Shown in pieces: positions 17,624 through 26,594 of a DNA stretch of 64,000 nt. A program made the translations under genes and the position numbers. The notes under the pieces are model-generated. The model saw nothing but the letters and a program-made list of their open reading frames with translations, was not told the DNA's origin and ran no database searches. This DNA is from Nocardia amamiensis NBRC 102102 (lineage in GTDB: Bacteria > Actinomycetota > Actinomycetes > Mycobacteriales > Mycobacteriaceae): positions 1 through 64,000 of the forward strand of contig NZ_BDBA01000063.1 of the NCBI RefSeq assembly GCF_001612745.1. The letters are read 5' to 3'. The number at the start of each line of letters is the position of its first letter. The stretch's first letter is position 1.

Positions 17624-20539
17624 CTACGCGAGGTCTTCGTCCGAACTCACCGCCGCTTTCGGCGCGGCGTCCACGTCGGCGATCCGGTACTTCGCCGCCG
17701 CCTCGGCGAGCTTGGCGGCGTCGATCTTGCCCGCGCGGGCCAAGCCGGCCAGCGCGGCGACCGCGATGGACTGCGCGTCGACGTTGAACACCCGTCGCGC
17801 GGCCGGGCGGGTATCGGAGAAGCCGAAACCGTCCGTGCCGAGCGTGGTGAAGTCACCGGGAACCCACTTGCGGACCTGATCGGGCACCGCGCGCATCCAG
17901 TCGGTCGCGGCGATGTACGGGCCCTCGACCCGTGACAGCGCCTCGGTGACGTACGGGACGCCCGGCTCGGCGCCCGCGTCGCGCAGCGCGGCGATCTCCT
18001 TGTCCAGCGCCTCCTTGCGGAGTTCGCCCCACGAAGTCACCGACCAGACATCGGCCTGCACGCCCCATTCCTGGGCGAGCAGCGCCTGCGCGCGCAGGCC
18101 GTCCGGCACGGTGACGCCGGAGACCAGGATCTGAGCGCGCACCGCGCCCTCGCCCCCGCGCTTGTACAGGTAGATGCCCTTGAGCAGACCCGCGACATCC
18201 AGGTCTTCCGGCTCGGCGGGCTGCGGGTACGGCTCGTTGTAGAGGGTGATGTAGTAGAAGACATCCTCCCCGCCGAACTCACCCGCACTGCCGTGCGGGC
18301 GGGTGCCCGGCAGCGGCGCCAAGGCCTCCGGCGCGGAACCGCCGCCGTACATCCGGCGCAGGCCGTCGCGCACGATGTGGGCGATCTCGAACGCGAACGC
18401 CGGGTCGTAGGTCACCACGGCCGGGTTGGTCGCGGCGAGCAACAGCGAGTGCCCGTCGTTGTGCTGCAGACCCTCACCGGTCAGCGTGGTGCGCCCCGCG
18501 GTCGCGCCCAGCACGAAACCGCGGGCCAGCTGATCGGCGGCCGCCCACAGGCCGTCGCCGGTGCGCTGGAAGCCGAACATCGAGTAGAAGATGTACAGCG
18601 GGATCATCGGCTCGCCGTGGGTGGCGTACGAGGTGCCCGCGGCGGTGAACGACGCGGTCGAGCCCGCCTCGTTGATGCCTTCGTGCAGGATCTGCCCGAC
18701 GGCGCTCTCTTTGTAGGCAAGCATCAATTCCGCGTCGACCGACGTGTACAGCTGGCCGTTGCGGTTGTAGATCTTCAACGAAGGGAACCACGAGTCCATA
18801 CCGAAGGTGCGGGCCTCGTCGGGGATGATCGGCACGATCCGCTTGCCGATCTCCTTATCCCGCAGCAGTTCCTTCATCAGCCGTACCAGCGCCATCGTGG
18901 TGGCCACGTTCTGCTTGCCGGAGCCTTTGCGCACCGAGCGGTAGACCTCGTCGCCGGGAAGCTTCAGCGGCTTGGCCGCCGCGCGCCGCTCGGGCAGGAA
19001 TCCGCCCAGCGCCTGGCGCCGGTCGAGCATGTACTGGATCTCCCGCGCCTCCATACCGGGGTGGTAGTACGGCGGCAGGTACGGATCCTTCTCCAGCTCG
19101 GCGTCGCTGATCGGAATCCGCTGCAGGTCGCGGAAGTCCTTGAGGTCCTGCAGGGTCAGCTTCTTCATCTGGTGCGTGGCGTTGCGGCCCTCGAAGTGCT
19201 TGCCGAGGGTGTAGCCCTTGATGGTCTTGGCCAGGATCACCGTCGGCTGGCCCTTGTGCGCCATCGCGGCCGCGTAGGCGGCGTACACCTTGCGGTAGTC
19301 GTGGCCGCCGCGCTTGAGGTTCCAGATCTCCTGGTCGGACAGGTCCTGCACCAGTGCCTTGGTGCGCGGATCGCGGCCGAAGAAGTGATCACGAACGTAG
19401 GCGCCGTCGTTGGCCTTGTAGGTCTGGTAGTCGCCGTCGGGGGTGCTGTTCATAAGGTTCACCAGGGCCCCGTCGCGGTCGGCGCCGAGCAGCGCGTCCC
19501 ATTCGCGACCCCAGATCACCTTGATGACGTTCCAGCCCGCGCCGCGGAAGAACGACTCCAGCTCCTGGATGATCTTGCCGTTGCCGCGCACCGGGCCGTC
19601 CAGGCGCTGCAAGTTGCAGTTGACCACGAAGGTCAGGTTGTCCAAGCCCTCCATAGCCGCGACGTGCGCGAGGCCGCGCGACTCCGGCTCGTCCATCTCG
19701 CCATCGCCGAGGAACGCCCACACATGCTGGTCGGAGGTGTCCTTGATGCCGCGATCGTGCAGGTAGTGGTTGAACCGGGCCTGATAGATCGCGTTCATCG
19801 GACCCAGGCCCATGGACACCGTGGGGAACTCCCAGAAGGTGTTCAGCAGCCGGGGGTGCGGGTAGGACGGGAGCCCGTGGCCGGGGCCGCCGTTGCTGTA
19901 CTCCTGCCGGAACCCGTCGAGCTGGCCGGTCGAGAGCCTGCCCTCCAGGAACGCGCGGGCGTAGATGCCCGGCGAAGCGTGACCCTGGATGAAGATGGAA
20001 TCGCCGCCGCCGGTGTGGTCCTTGCCGCGGAAGAAGTGGTTGAAGCCGACCTCGTAGAGCGCCGCCGAGGACGCGTAGGTCGAGATGTGCCCGCCGACGC
20101 CGATGCCGGGACGCTGGGCGCGATGCACCATGATCGCGGCGTTCCAGCGGATCCAGGCGCGGAAGCGCCGCTCCACCTCTTCGTCGCCGGGGAACCACGG
20201 CTCGTTCTCGGTGGGGATGGTGTTGACGTAGTCGGTGGAGGTCAACGACGGGATGGCGACACGACGTTCACCGGCCCGCTCCAACAGGCGGAGCATGAGG
20301 TACCGCGCACGGCCGGGGCCTTCCCGGTCGAGCATCTCATCGAACGACTCTAGCCATTCGCTGGTTTCCTCCGGGTCGATGTCCGGTAGGTAGGACGCCA
20401 CCCCCTCGCGGATCACCCGCACTCGGCCACCCTGCTGCGGCGCCTGCGACCCATTCGGATCGCGGCTCACGGCGGGAGCTGGGGCGGAGCTGGCGCCGGC
20501 GGATTTCGCCGGTGCGGGAGAGTGGATCAGGTCGGTCAA
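17624..20539 (-). CDS. aceE: Pyruvate dehydrogenase E1 component, homodimeric type
   Basis: This ThDP-dependent decarboxylase (about 971 residues) feeds acetyl-CoA supply. The ThDP motif [18 protein letters not shown] with downstream [17 protein letters not shown], plus the conserved [20 protein letters not shown] near the N-terminus, identify it. It is nearly colinear with M. tuberculosis AceE. The frame is open far upstream. I choose a TTG at 20539 because GAGGAG sits 5 bases before it; an in-frame ATG at 20566 is the alternative. It is divergent from the lipoprotein gene, with a 213 bp shared promoter region. Confidence 0.95.
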   Translation of the reverse strand: MTDLIHSPAPAKSAGASSAPAPAVSRDPNGSQAPQQGGRVRVIREGVASYLPDIDPEETSEWLESFDEMLDREGPGRARYLMLRLLERAGERRVAIPSLTSTDYVNTIPTENEPWFPGDEEVERRFRAWIRWNAAIMVHRAQRPGIGVGGHISTYASSAALYEVGFNHFFRGKDHTGGGDSIFIQGHASPGIYARAFLEGRLSTGQLDGFRQEYSNGGPGHGLPSYPHPRLLNTFWEFPTVSMGLGPMNAIYQARFNHYLHDRGIKDTSDQHVWAFLGDGEMDEPESRGLAHVAAMEGLDNLTFVVNCNLQRLDGPVRGNGKIIQELESFFRGAGWNVIKVIWGREWDALLGADRDGALVNLMNSTPDGDYQTYKANDGAYVRDHFFGRDPRTKALVQDLSDQEIWNLKRGGHDYRKVYAAYAAAMAHKGQPTVILAKTIKGYTLGKHFEGRNATHQMKKLTLQDLKDFRDLQRIPISDAELEKDPYLPPYYHPGMEAREIQYMLDRRQALGGFLPERRAAAKPLKLPGDEVYRSVRKGSGKQNVATTMALVRLMKELLRDKEIGKRIVPIIPDEARTFGMDSWFPSLKIYNRNGQLYTSVDAELMLAYKESAVGQILHEGINEAGSTASFTAAGTSYATHGEPMIPLYIFYSMFGFQRTGDGLWAAADQLARGFVLGATAGRTTLTGEGLQHNDGHSLLLAATNPAVVTYDPAFAFEIAHIVRDGLRRMYGGGSAPEALAPLPGTRPHGSAGEFGGEDVFYYITLYNEPYPQPAEPEDLDVAGLLKGIYLYKRGGEGAVRAQILVSGVTVPDGLRAQALLAQEWGVQADVWSVTSWGELRKEALDKEIAALRDAGAEPGVPYVTEALSRVEGPYIAATDWMRAVPDQVRKWVPGDFTTLGTDGFGFSDTRPAARRVFNVDAQSIAVAALAGLARAGKIDAAKLAEAAAKYRIADVDAAPKAAVSSDEDLA

Positions 20540-20752
20540 AACTGCTCCTCGTACAGGGGTGGACATGCTGATGGCGTCTATTTCCCCGGGCGGGCTCGCG
20601 TGGTTGGCGGACCGCCCGTTTACGAAAGGTTCGGGCGCACCATCCATCCTTGCCGATGGTGCGTCCCAGGTCATCATCTCAGTCGCAAATCCAGTAAGTT
20701 CGACAGGCAAGGTGAGCATGAGCCGCGGCAGCCGTGAGGAGCGGGGAGGACG

Positions 20753-21310
20753 ATGAAGCTGCTGAACCCAGGCGGGTTCGGAATGGTGTGCGCTACCGGC
20801 GCCATCACGATCGGGTTGATCGTGGCCGGATGCGCCAACCAGGTGGAGGGCTCCGCGAGCCCGAACGAGAGCGATCTGGCCGCGTACAAGACCGAGGCGG
20901 CGTCCTCGTCGGCGGCGGCGACCTCCTCGCGGCGCGCGGCGGCCCAGGCTACGGCCATCGCCGACAACTGCGGCCAGTTCCCCACCACCACGAGCATCGG
21001 CGTCACCAGGTACAACGAATTCGTCGACGCGCACGATTCGAACGCGCCCGACTACGTCGCCAAGCGGGACGCGGCCGTCCAGACCCTCGAGGACGCCGCG
21101 AACACGGTGGATAGCGGCGTGAACGCCGCCAGCGACATGCTGCCGCCCGACCTGGCCGCACTGTTCACCGAGTACGTGAGCGCGGCGCGCGCGCTGGCCG
21201 CCGAAACGCGCACGATGACCTACCTCGCCCCGGTCGCGTCGCTCAACGATGCCAGCAGACGGGTGAACGACGCGCGCAACGCCGTGCGCGACTCCTGCCC
21301 GAAACGCTGA
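20753..21310 (+). CDS. Putative small lipoprotein
   Basis: The 185-residue exported protein has a hydrophobic signal ending in the lipobox IVAGC (Cys27), followed by an Ala/Ser-rich region and two further cysteines (DNCGQF, DSCPKR) that could form a disulphide. The start follows GGAGGACG. The body looks all-helical. It occupies the place of M. tuberculosis Rv2240c next to aceE. Its function is unknown. Confidence 0.8.
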   Translation: MKLLNPGGFGMVCATGAITIGLIVAGCANQVEGSASPNESDLAAYKTEAASSSAAATSSRRAAAQATAIADNCGQFPTTTSIGVTRYNEFVDAHDSNAPDYVAKRDAAVQTLEDAANTVDSGVNAASDMLPPDLAALFTEYVSAARALAAETRTMTYLAPVASLNDASRRVNDARNAVRDSCPKR

Positions 21311-21435
21311 GCACGCCCTGACACACCATCGCAACACGACATTCGGCAGCTATTTCACCGGATCGGCTTGCGCTGAAGCTCATAACCATGTTCGCTTGCA
21401 ACTATCTATTGTCGGGAGTTGAGGAGGACACCACC

Positions 21436-21858
21436 GTGGTCGCCGCGGCGGACGCGCAGAACTACGCTCAGAAGCTTGGCATTTCACACGGCTTGGTTGT
21501 CCAGGAATTGGGCTGGGACGAGGACGTCGACGACGACCTGCGGGCCGATGTCGAGGAGGCGGTCGGCGGCGAAATCGTCGACGAGGACTCCGACGAGGTG
21601 ATCGACGTCGTGCTGCTGTGGTGGCGCGACGGCGACGGTGACCTGGTGGATGCGTTGATGGACGCGATCGGTCCGCTCGCCGACGACGGTTTCGTCTGGG
21701 TGCTCACGCCCAAGACCGGGCAGCCGGGACATGTCGAGCCCAGCGAGATCGCCGAGTCCGCGCCGACCGCCGGTCTCACCCAGACCTCCGCGATCAGCCT
21801 CGGTGCGTGGACGGGCAGTCGCCTGGTGCAGCCCAAGGCTCCCTCGAAGCAGCGCTGA
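21436..21858 (+). CDS. DUF3052 domain-containing protein
   Basis: This is a small acidic cytosolic protein of about 140 residues. Conserved features include LVVQELGWDEDVDDDLR, DSDEVIDVVLLWWRDGDGDL, FVWVLTPKTGQPGHV and AGLTQTSAISLG, the DUF3052 pattern found next to ahpE in mycobacteria (Rv2239c). The function is unknown. The start chosen is a GTG 8 bases after GAGGAGG; an ATG at 21388 in the same frame is upstream of that SD and less likely. Confidence 0.85.
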   Translation: MVAAADAQNYAQKLGISHGLVVQELGWDEDVDDDLRADVEEAVGGEIVDEDSDEVIDVVLLWWRDGDGDLVDALMDAIGPLADDGFVWVLTPKTGQPGHVEPSEIAESAPTAGLTQTSAISLGAWTGSRLVQPKAPSKQR

Positions 21859-21874
21859 CCCGCCGCGCTAAGGT

Positions 21875-21911
21875 TTCCACCAGGGCGGTGTCGCACCCCC
21901 GCCCGGTGGAA
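21875..21911 (+). terminator. Hairpin between the DUF3052 gene and ahpE
   Basis: TTCCACC-A-GGGCGG pairs with CCGCCC-GGTGGAA across a short loop, starting 17 bases after the DUF3052 stop and ending 23 bases before ahpE. It is a likely terminator, which implies that ahpE has its own promoter or receives only read-through. Confidence 0.6.
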
Positions 21912-21934
21912 CCCGACACGATGGAGGATTCGCT

Positions 21935-22399
21935 ATGCCGTTAGAGGTTGGCACTCTCGCGCCGGATTTCACGCTGAAAGACCAGAACAACCAGCAAGTC
22001 AGCCTGGCGGACTACCGCGGGAAGAAGAACGTTCTGATCGTCTTCTACCCGCTCGCGTTCACCGGGATCTGCCAGGGCGAACTGTGCAAGGTCCGCGACG
22101 AGCTGCCCAAGTTCCAGAACGACAACGCGGAAATCCTCGCGATCTCGGTCGGCCCGCCGCCCACGCACAAGATCTGGGCCGCCGAACAGGGCTACACCTT
22201 CCCGCTGCTGTCGGACTTCTGGCCGCACGGCGCGGTAGCCCACGCATACGGCGTCTTCAACGAGAAAGCCGGCTACCCCAACCGGGGCACGTTCGTCGTC
22301 GACCGCGAAGGCTACATCCGCTTCGCCGAGATGAACGGCCCCGGAGAGCCCCGTGACCAGGCGGCTTGGGAGAAAGCGCTCGCCGCGCTAGATTCATAA
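21935..22399 (+). CDS. ahpE: Peroxiredoxin AhpE
   Basis: This 154-residue thioredoxin-fold peroxiredoxin reduces hydroperoxides and peroxynitrite; in mycobacteria it is recycled by mycothiol/mycoredoxin. The motif YPLAFTGICQGELC holds the peroxidatic Cys46, and the segments ISVGPPPTHKIWA and FPLLSDFWPHGAV are AhpE-specific. A second cysteine follows five residues later (Cys51); I recall Asp at that place in M. tuberculosis AhpE. GGAGGA precedes the ATG. Confidence 0.95.
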   Translation: MPLEVGTLAPDFTLKDQNNQQVSLADYRGKKNVLIVFYPLAFTGICQGELCKVRDELPKFQNDNAEILAISVGPPPTHKIWAAEQGYTFPLLSDFWPHGAVAHAYGVFNEKAGYPNRGTFVVDREGYIRFAEMNGPGEPRDQAAWEKALAALDS

Positions 22400-22416
22400 A
22401 CCGCCGGTCACGGCAC

Positions 22417-22488
22417 GGGCGTATAGCTCAGCGGTAGAGCACTGGTTTTACACACCAGCGGTCGGGGGTTCGATCCCCTCTGCGCCCA
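22417..22488 (+). tRNA. tRNA-Val (anticodon TAC)
   Basis: A full cloverleaf is visible. The acceptor arms GGGCGTA and TGCGCCC have one G-U pair, the D arm is GCTCAGCGGTAGAGC, the anticodon stem is CTGGT/ACCAG with loop TTTACAC giving TAC, and the T arm is GGGGTTCGATCCCC. The discriminator A is at 22488, followed by CC but not CCA. It marks the end of the conserved ahpE block; the sequence after it is accessory. Confidence 0.95.
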
Positions 22489-22574
22489 CCGAAGGAGATG
22501 CAGGTAGAGCTAGAGCACCCCAGAAGTGGTTGCGACTACTGCGTTGCCCGGCGGCCGGAAGCGGCAAGGGCAGT

Positions 22575-22872
22575 TCAAGCCCGGTCAGCCACCTCTGCCA
22601 GATCGTCTCCGTGCTGAGAGCTGCGTGTCGAAGCCGGGTCGCTATCCGGATAGTGCTGGAGGATTTCAAGCGCGTCCCACCCCTCGAGCCTGCCCGTGGT
22701 GTTCAGCACTGACCAGGCAGTGTCCGCGTGTGACGGCGTACTGCAACATCTGGTCCGGGCAAACTGGCTCAATGCGGTCACGGAGTGGAGTGTCGTTCCA
22801 CCCGGTCACGACGAGGATGCCCTTTACCTCGTGCTCTACCGCCTTTTCCTTTGCCACCCATCTGCCATGCAT
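22575..22872 (-). pseudogene. Frameshifted C-terminal remnant of a nuclease-like protein
   Basis: Read from 22872, one frame gives GRWVAKEKAVEHEVKGILVV and then PDQMLQYAVTRGHCLVSAEH. The sense then moves to another frame near 22700, giving TTGRLEGWDALEILQHYP. Together they look like one continuous C-terminus of the type found in large NTPase/endonuclease-like proteins (WVAKE, KGILVV, YA-R-CL patterns), broken by a single frameshift and lacking its N-terminal part. The family assignment is tentative; decay is clearer than identity. The rest of 22489-23124 shows no gene. Confidence 0.4.
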
Positions 22873-23124
22873 TGGCCAGTCTCCATCGGAGCAGCGTCAG
22901 TCCGCCACGGACGTTGGCAGCAATCGCCGCAAGGTACAGATGCGAAGCCGGTCGGCGGCTCCCGTATTTCCGGGCCCACCAGTCCCCGACGCCGCACACA
23001 GGGACCCGCAATCCAGTTCGCCAATGCCTGTGATCGCGGAAACCCCGGCGTCAGCCGGGCGGCGCCGTATCGTTCACTGGCCGAAACGAACTGACCGGCC
23101 CTACCGCACAGCTCTTGGCTGCTG

Positions 23125-23559
23125 TCACGGGGCTTCCTTCCAGCTCGGGAACCGTCGCGTTGCCCGCTTCTCGGGCCGGTCATGGTCACCTGACCTCCAA
23201 CTGCCACCTTCCCCCCACGCATTGAGGAGAACTCCGACCCAACGTCCATCGGCATCGATCAGGCAGTGCTCTTCGGCGTCGCCGCGGCAAATCGCCTCGA
23301 TAAGTCTCAGTGCGGGCACCGGCTGACTGGTGTCCTCGGCGACGTAGTCGGTGACAATGTTGAAACACCATCCAGTTTCTATTCGGGCGGCCTCGTCGTC
23401 GAACCGGGTGACCGCGATCCTGCCCGACTTGTCGCCAGGCTGTATCGCGCGTGCCGTAAGCAGCACCAGGGATTCGTGGAGGAAGGTGTCGGCGTTGTAC
23501 TTCACTGCCAGATCACACAGCGCCACAACGAATTCGTCCCAGCCACCCTGTTCGCTCAT
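23125..23559 (-). CDS. Hypothetical protein (partner of secreted protein)
   Basis: This 144-residue soluble protein starts at the ATG at 23559 behind AAGGAG. It has an N-terminal helix WDEFVVALCDLAVKYNAD, a beta-rich middle (GRIAVTRFDDEAARIETGWC) and a segment AEEHCLIDADGRWVGVLLNA. There is no signal peptide. It lies 16 bp after the gene for a secreted cysteine protein on the same strand, so the two are probably co-transcribed. I do not recognise the family. Confidence 0.65.
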   Translation of the reverse strand: MSEQGGWDEFVVALCDLAVKYNADTFLHESLVLLTARAIQPGDKSGRIAVTRFDDEAARIETGWCFNIVTDYVAEDTSQPVPALRLIEAICRGDAEEHCLIDADGRWVGVLLNAWGEGGSWRSGDHDRPEKRATRRFPSWKEAP

Positions 23560-23575
23560 CTTCAATCGCTCCTTG

Positions 23576-24022
23576 TCAGCCGCAGGGGTTGGTGACAGTA
23601 CCGGAGTACTGCCAGGCCATCGATCTGGACGGGCGTCCGCCGTATATGCCGCTACCGCTCGCAGCCGTTCGGTACTCCCCCGGCTCGCACCTAAAATTGG
23701 ACTGGCCAGTATATTTCTGGTTCGCCTTGGGTGAAGGATATGGGGTCTTGTCAGGGCCGGAAACAACCACCCACTTGCCGCCTTGCCTCCGCTCGATTTG
23801 CACCACGATCTCCAGCGAGTCGATGTCGGCCGTGCAGGAGATTCGCCCCTTGCCCACGATCCATCCAGGCGACCCTTTCGAATGGTGTGGGTTGTCGGCC
23901 GTGATGTGGCATGCAGCGTTCCCGTTCCCTGGTGCAGCTCCGGCGCTGGCCGGTGCCAGAACCGGCGCGACCAACGCCAGGGCGGCGATGCCGGTCTTGA
24001 CGACCATCTTGCTCGCGTTCAT
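23576..24022 (-). CDS. Secreted cysteine-containing protein
   Basis: This 148-residue exported protein has a clear Sec signal (hydrophobic core GIAALALVAPVLAPASAGA, cleavage probably after AGA near residue 29). The mature part has four cysteines (AACHI, ISCTAD, FRCEPG, NPCG), enough for two disulphides, and looks like a small beta-sandwich. There is no lipobox and no recognised enzyme motif. It is the first gene of a two-gene unit. Confidence 0.7.
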   Translation of the reverse strand: MNASKMVVKTGIAALALVAPVLAPASAGAAPGNGNAACHITADNPHHSKGSPGWIVGKGRISCTADIDSLEIVVQIERRQGGKWVVVSGPDKTPYPSPKANQKYTGQSNFRCEPGEYRTAASGSGIYGGRPSRSMAWQYSGTVTNPCG

Positions 24023-24134
24023 AGAGTCCCTCCGAATTATTTGCGACGGAATGGTTTTCGATTCCGCTTACCTACTTGTATGCGCCAAGGTGTCATCCAG
24101 TTTTGGGCCGCCATTCCCAGTTGTCTGATGCGAG

Positions 24135-24239
24135 TCACTTACCGTGGTCGTCGTAGTCGCTGGGCCAGAAGATCACGGCGACAACGACCGTGAGCGGCAG
24201 GCCGACCACAACCGCGAGTCCGAGTTGAGCCCCGCTCAT
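24135..24239 (-). CDS. Tiny single-pass membrane protein (34 aa)
   Basis: The peptide begins MSGAQLGLAVVVGLPL, has one transmembrane helix and ends about ten residues after FWP. Its ATG overlaps the stop of the upstream gene as ATGA (24236-24239), implying translational coupling. The start matches the 114-residue protein at 43552-43896, whose first residues are VSGWQLLAVAVGVALL and reach WP at a similar distance. This copy appears shortened after the membrane helix. Confidence 0.6.
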   Translation of the reverse strand: MSGAQLGLAVVVGLPLTVVVAVIFWPSDYDDHGK

Positions 24240-24526
24240 CGCATCCCACCTATGACCGTCCAGCGGGCGAATGATGCACGGGGCGCGGCACATTCGACGT
24301 CGACGACGGCCATGAGTCGATCCAAGGTCACCGCGTCGATGTGCGCCGAAGACGGCAGCAGCACCACATCGGCACTGCACGCCGTGATCTGTTCGACCAG
24401 ACCTAGTGTCGAACCCGCATCGGCCCAGTGCAGCGCGTATCTCAATCGCCGCGCCAGTCGCCGCACCTGGGCTGCGTCCCACTCCGGTGTCGGCGATGAC
24501 GGATCTATCCAGCCGATCGCGTCCAT
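24236..24526 (-). CDS. Small resolvase-like-fold hypothetical protein of an XRE-linked cassette
   Basis: The 96-residue soluble protein begins AIGWID, has EWDAAQVRRLARRLRYALHW, and later DVVLLPSSAHIDAVTLDRLM and DVECAAPRASFARW. The beta-alpha layout with an RRLARRLRY helix resembles a degenerate N-terminal domain of serine recombinases, but the catalytic serine context is absent, so DNA cleavage is unlikely. A related protein is at 43893-44240, also coupled to a tiny membrane protein and beside an XRE regulator. It is divergent from the XRE gene at 24695. The start (ATG 24526) is my best estimate. Confidence 0.6.
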   Translation of the reverse strand: MDAIGWIDPSSPTPEWDAAQVRRLARRLRYALHWADAGSTLGLVEQITACSADVVLLPSSAHIDAVTLDRLMAVVDVECAAPRASFARWTVIGGMR

Positions 24527-24694
24527 CCCCTGCGCCCTTCCGTCCCCTGCTGTCCGTGGCAATCCCTCGCGCCAGGGAATCGAGTTCGACCCGGCGCGAG
24601 GGCTGAGGCATACGTTGGCAGCGCAGACACCCTCGAAGTCCGAAGGATTTTCGTACCCTTGGAGCCTCGGCGCACTCAGGATGGAGTGGTGAGC

Positions 24695-25900
24695 ATGAGC
24701 AAGAACCGCAGCGGCGTAGCGGCCCGAGTAGCCCAAGCTCGCAAGCTGGGCGGACTGACGCAACGGCAGCTCGCCGCGAATGCGAACGTGTCAGTCGGGC
24801 TGGTCCAGTCGGTAGAACAGGGCCGCGTGCCTGCCACACCCGCGTTTCTCGGCGCGGTGTCCAAGGCGTTGCGCGTGTCGGTCGCTGAACTCAACGGCCA
24901 GCCGTTCCCGCCCGCTCCGGCAGATACCGAGGTGCACGCCGCGATTGCGGTCCTGCGCACCGAGCTGGCCGCCTACGACATCGACAACGCTGCCGTCCCC
25001 CAACTACGCAGGTTGGCGGAGATCGCCGCCGACGTCGAACAAGTGTGCCGGTATCGACGCAACGCTTCATTCCACCGACTCGGCGGCGCGTTGCCCTCAC
25101 TGCTCAGCGAGGTTCGCGCCGTTGTGCACCGCACCTGCGGCGCCGATCGGGATCGCGCTCTGGTGATGCTGTGCGAGCTGTACTACTCGACGCACTCCCT
25201 CGCATACAAGCTCGGCTATGCGGATCTGGCCGCGCTCGCGGTCGACCGAATCGCCTGGGCTGCCGCCGAGGTCGATAGTCCGCTGTGGCGGGCCACCGCG
25301 CAGTTCCAACGCGCCGCACTGCTCACCTCCGGCGGCGACTGGACGGCCGCGCTGTCGTTCCTCGAACGCTGCCGCGCGAGCATCGAACCGCGACTCGGCG
25401 CAGGGCAGCGTGATGATCTGGTCGCCTGGGGTGGCCTGCACCTGCAATCCGGGCTCGCCGCCTCCCGATCGGGCAAACGCGACCTCGCCGACCAGCACCT
25501 CGCCGAGGCCCAGGCCACCGCTGGACGCGTCGGCGATGATCGCGACCCGATCCTGTCGTTCGGCCCTACCAACGTCGGAATCTGGAGTGTCGCGCTCGCG
25601 GTCGAGGCCATGGACGGCACCGAGGCGTTGAACCGCGCCCGCACGCTTGTAATCCCCGCCGACGCGCCGAAGGAACGCGCCGGGCACCACTACATCGACC
25701 TTTCCCGCGCCTACCTGCTGCACGGTGACCGTCGTCGTGCCCTCGACGCGTTGCTGACGGCGAAGTCGATTGCACCAGCGCAGACCCGCTACAACCCCGG
25801 TGTCCACGAGACTGTACGGGCGTTGGCGCGTGCCGAGGCGCGCAGCGTCGACACCGTGCACGGGTTCGCTGTGTGGTGCGGAATCACAAATCGGCTCTAA
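24695..25900 (+). CDS. XRE-type helix-turn-helix regulator with TPR-like domain
   Basis: The roughly 401-residue regulator has an XRE HTH in the first 70 residues (LTQRQLAANANVSVGLVQSV, then EQGRVPATPAFLGAVSKAL). A long all-helical, TPR-like region follows, which in this actinobacterial group senses an unknown ligand or peptide. The ATG at 24695 follows GGATGGAG. It is divergent from the small two-gene cassette at 24135-24526, and its stop overlaps that of the convergent monooxygenase gene by a few bases. Confidence 0.85.
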   Translation: MSKNRSGVAARVAQARKLGGLTQRQLAANANVSVGLVQSVEQGRVPATPAFLGAVSKALRVSVAELNGQPFPPAPADTEVHAAIAVLRTELAAYDIDNAAVPQLRRLAEIAADVEQVCRYRRNASFHRLGGALPSLLSEVRAVVHRTCGADRDRALVMLCELYYSTHSLAYKLGYADLAALAVDRIAWAAAEVDSPLWRATAQFQRAALLTSGGDWTAALSFLERCRASIEPRLGAGQRDDLVAWGGLHLQSGLAASRSGKRDLADQHLAEAQATAGRVGDDRDPILSFGPTNVGIWSVALAVEAMDGTEALNRARTLVIPADAPKERAGHHYIDLSRAYLLHGDRRRALDALLTAKSIAPAQTRYNPGVHETVRALARAEARSVDTVHGFAVWCGITNRL

Positions 25901-26205
25901 ACGGGCAACCCCTTCGCCGACGCCGGGGCCAGGAACTCGACACGGAACGACTCGACGAACTCGCCGCGCCGGTCGAGGAAGCGCCGCGTATGCGGCTGCC
26001 GCTCGTGCTCATCGAACGCGGCCCGGTCCCGATATACCTCATAGAAGACCCGCGACAGCGGCTCACCTTCGACCGCGTGCGTGACGTACACGAGCGTGCC
26101 GGGCTCATGGTCGCGAATAGCCTCCACGGTTTCGGCGACGAGCAGGTCGAACGCTGCCGCCTTGTCGGCGTCGATCAAGTCGAACTTCACCACGAGTGCG
26201 AACAT
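25897..26205 (-). CDS. Putative quinol/antibiotic biosynthesis monooxygenase (ABM domain)
   Basis: The 102-residue single-domain protein has the dimeric alpha-beta barrel pattern of ABM/YgiN enzymes: MFALVVKFDLIDADKAAAFD, HEPGTLVYVTHAV, RVFYEVYRDRAAFDEHERQP and a C-terminal strand. These are cofactor-free oxygenases or quinol-modifying enzymes; no substrate can be named. It converges on the XRE regulator with a stop-codon overlap of about 4 bases. Confidence 0.85.
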   Translation of the reverse strand: MFALVVKFDLIDADKAAAFDLLVAETVEAIRDHEPGTLVYVTHAVEGEPLSRVFYEVYRDRAAFDEHERQPHTRRFLDRRGEFVESFRVEFLAPASAKGLPV

Positions 26206-26419
26206 TCGCCGACGGTACCGCAGAGAATCGGCGCAAACCCGTCTGATCGATCACCCGGACACGCAGCACCCTGGCTGCCCGCGAGGGGTTCGAAGGGGTG
26301 CTGCCATGCGTGATAGAGGCTGCTCCTTCCCAGCTCAGGCGGTGTTTCCATCCTGCCAAGACCTGGCACGAACAGGGTGGATGGGCCGCACGCACGGTGT
26401 ATGCGAACCCGTGAGTCTC

Positions 26420-26594
26420 ATGGCTGTTGCGATTCAGATCAAGGACGTATCCGAGGAAGTGCGGGGACGCGATCGCGGCTCGTGCCGCTGCCCGTGGCCA
26501 GTCCACCCAGGTGTATCTGCGTGCACTGCTGGAAGCCTCGGACACCTCCAACGACGGAATCGATGAAGGCGGCCTTGAGGCTGTACCGATCTGA
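26420..26594 (+). pseudogene. Frameshifted VapB/FitA-type antitoxin
   Basis: From the ATG at 26420 the frame reads MAVAIQIKDVSEEVR, a ribbon-helix-helix start. One extra base in the GGGG run at 26463-26466 shifts it, and the sense continues one frame over as DAIAARAAARGQSTQVYLRA, then LLEAS to a TGA at 26592. Joined, it is a roughly 58-residue RHH antitoxin. No PIN or other toxin gene follows. Bases 26206-26419 hold nothing I can identify. Confidence 0.65.

Noticed and set aside
18293..20353. A 686-codon frame opposite aceE
   Set aside because: Composition typical of a shadow of a conserved gene (Val/Arg/His rich); aceE on the other strand is unambiguous.
22489..22520. Possible partial repeat of the tRNA-Val sequence (GGTAGAGC) as an attachment site
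   Set aside because: Only eight bases match and they come from the D arm, not the 3' end; too short to call an att site.
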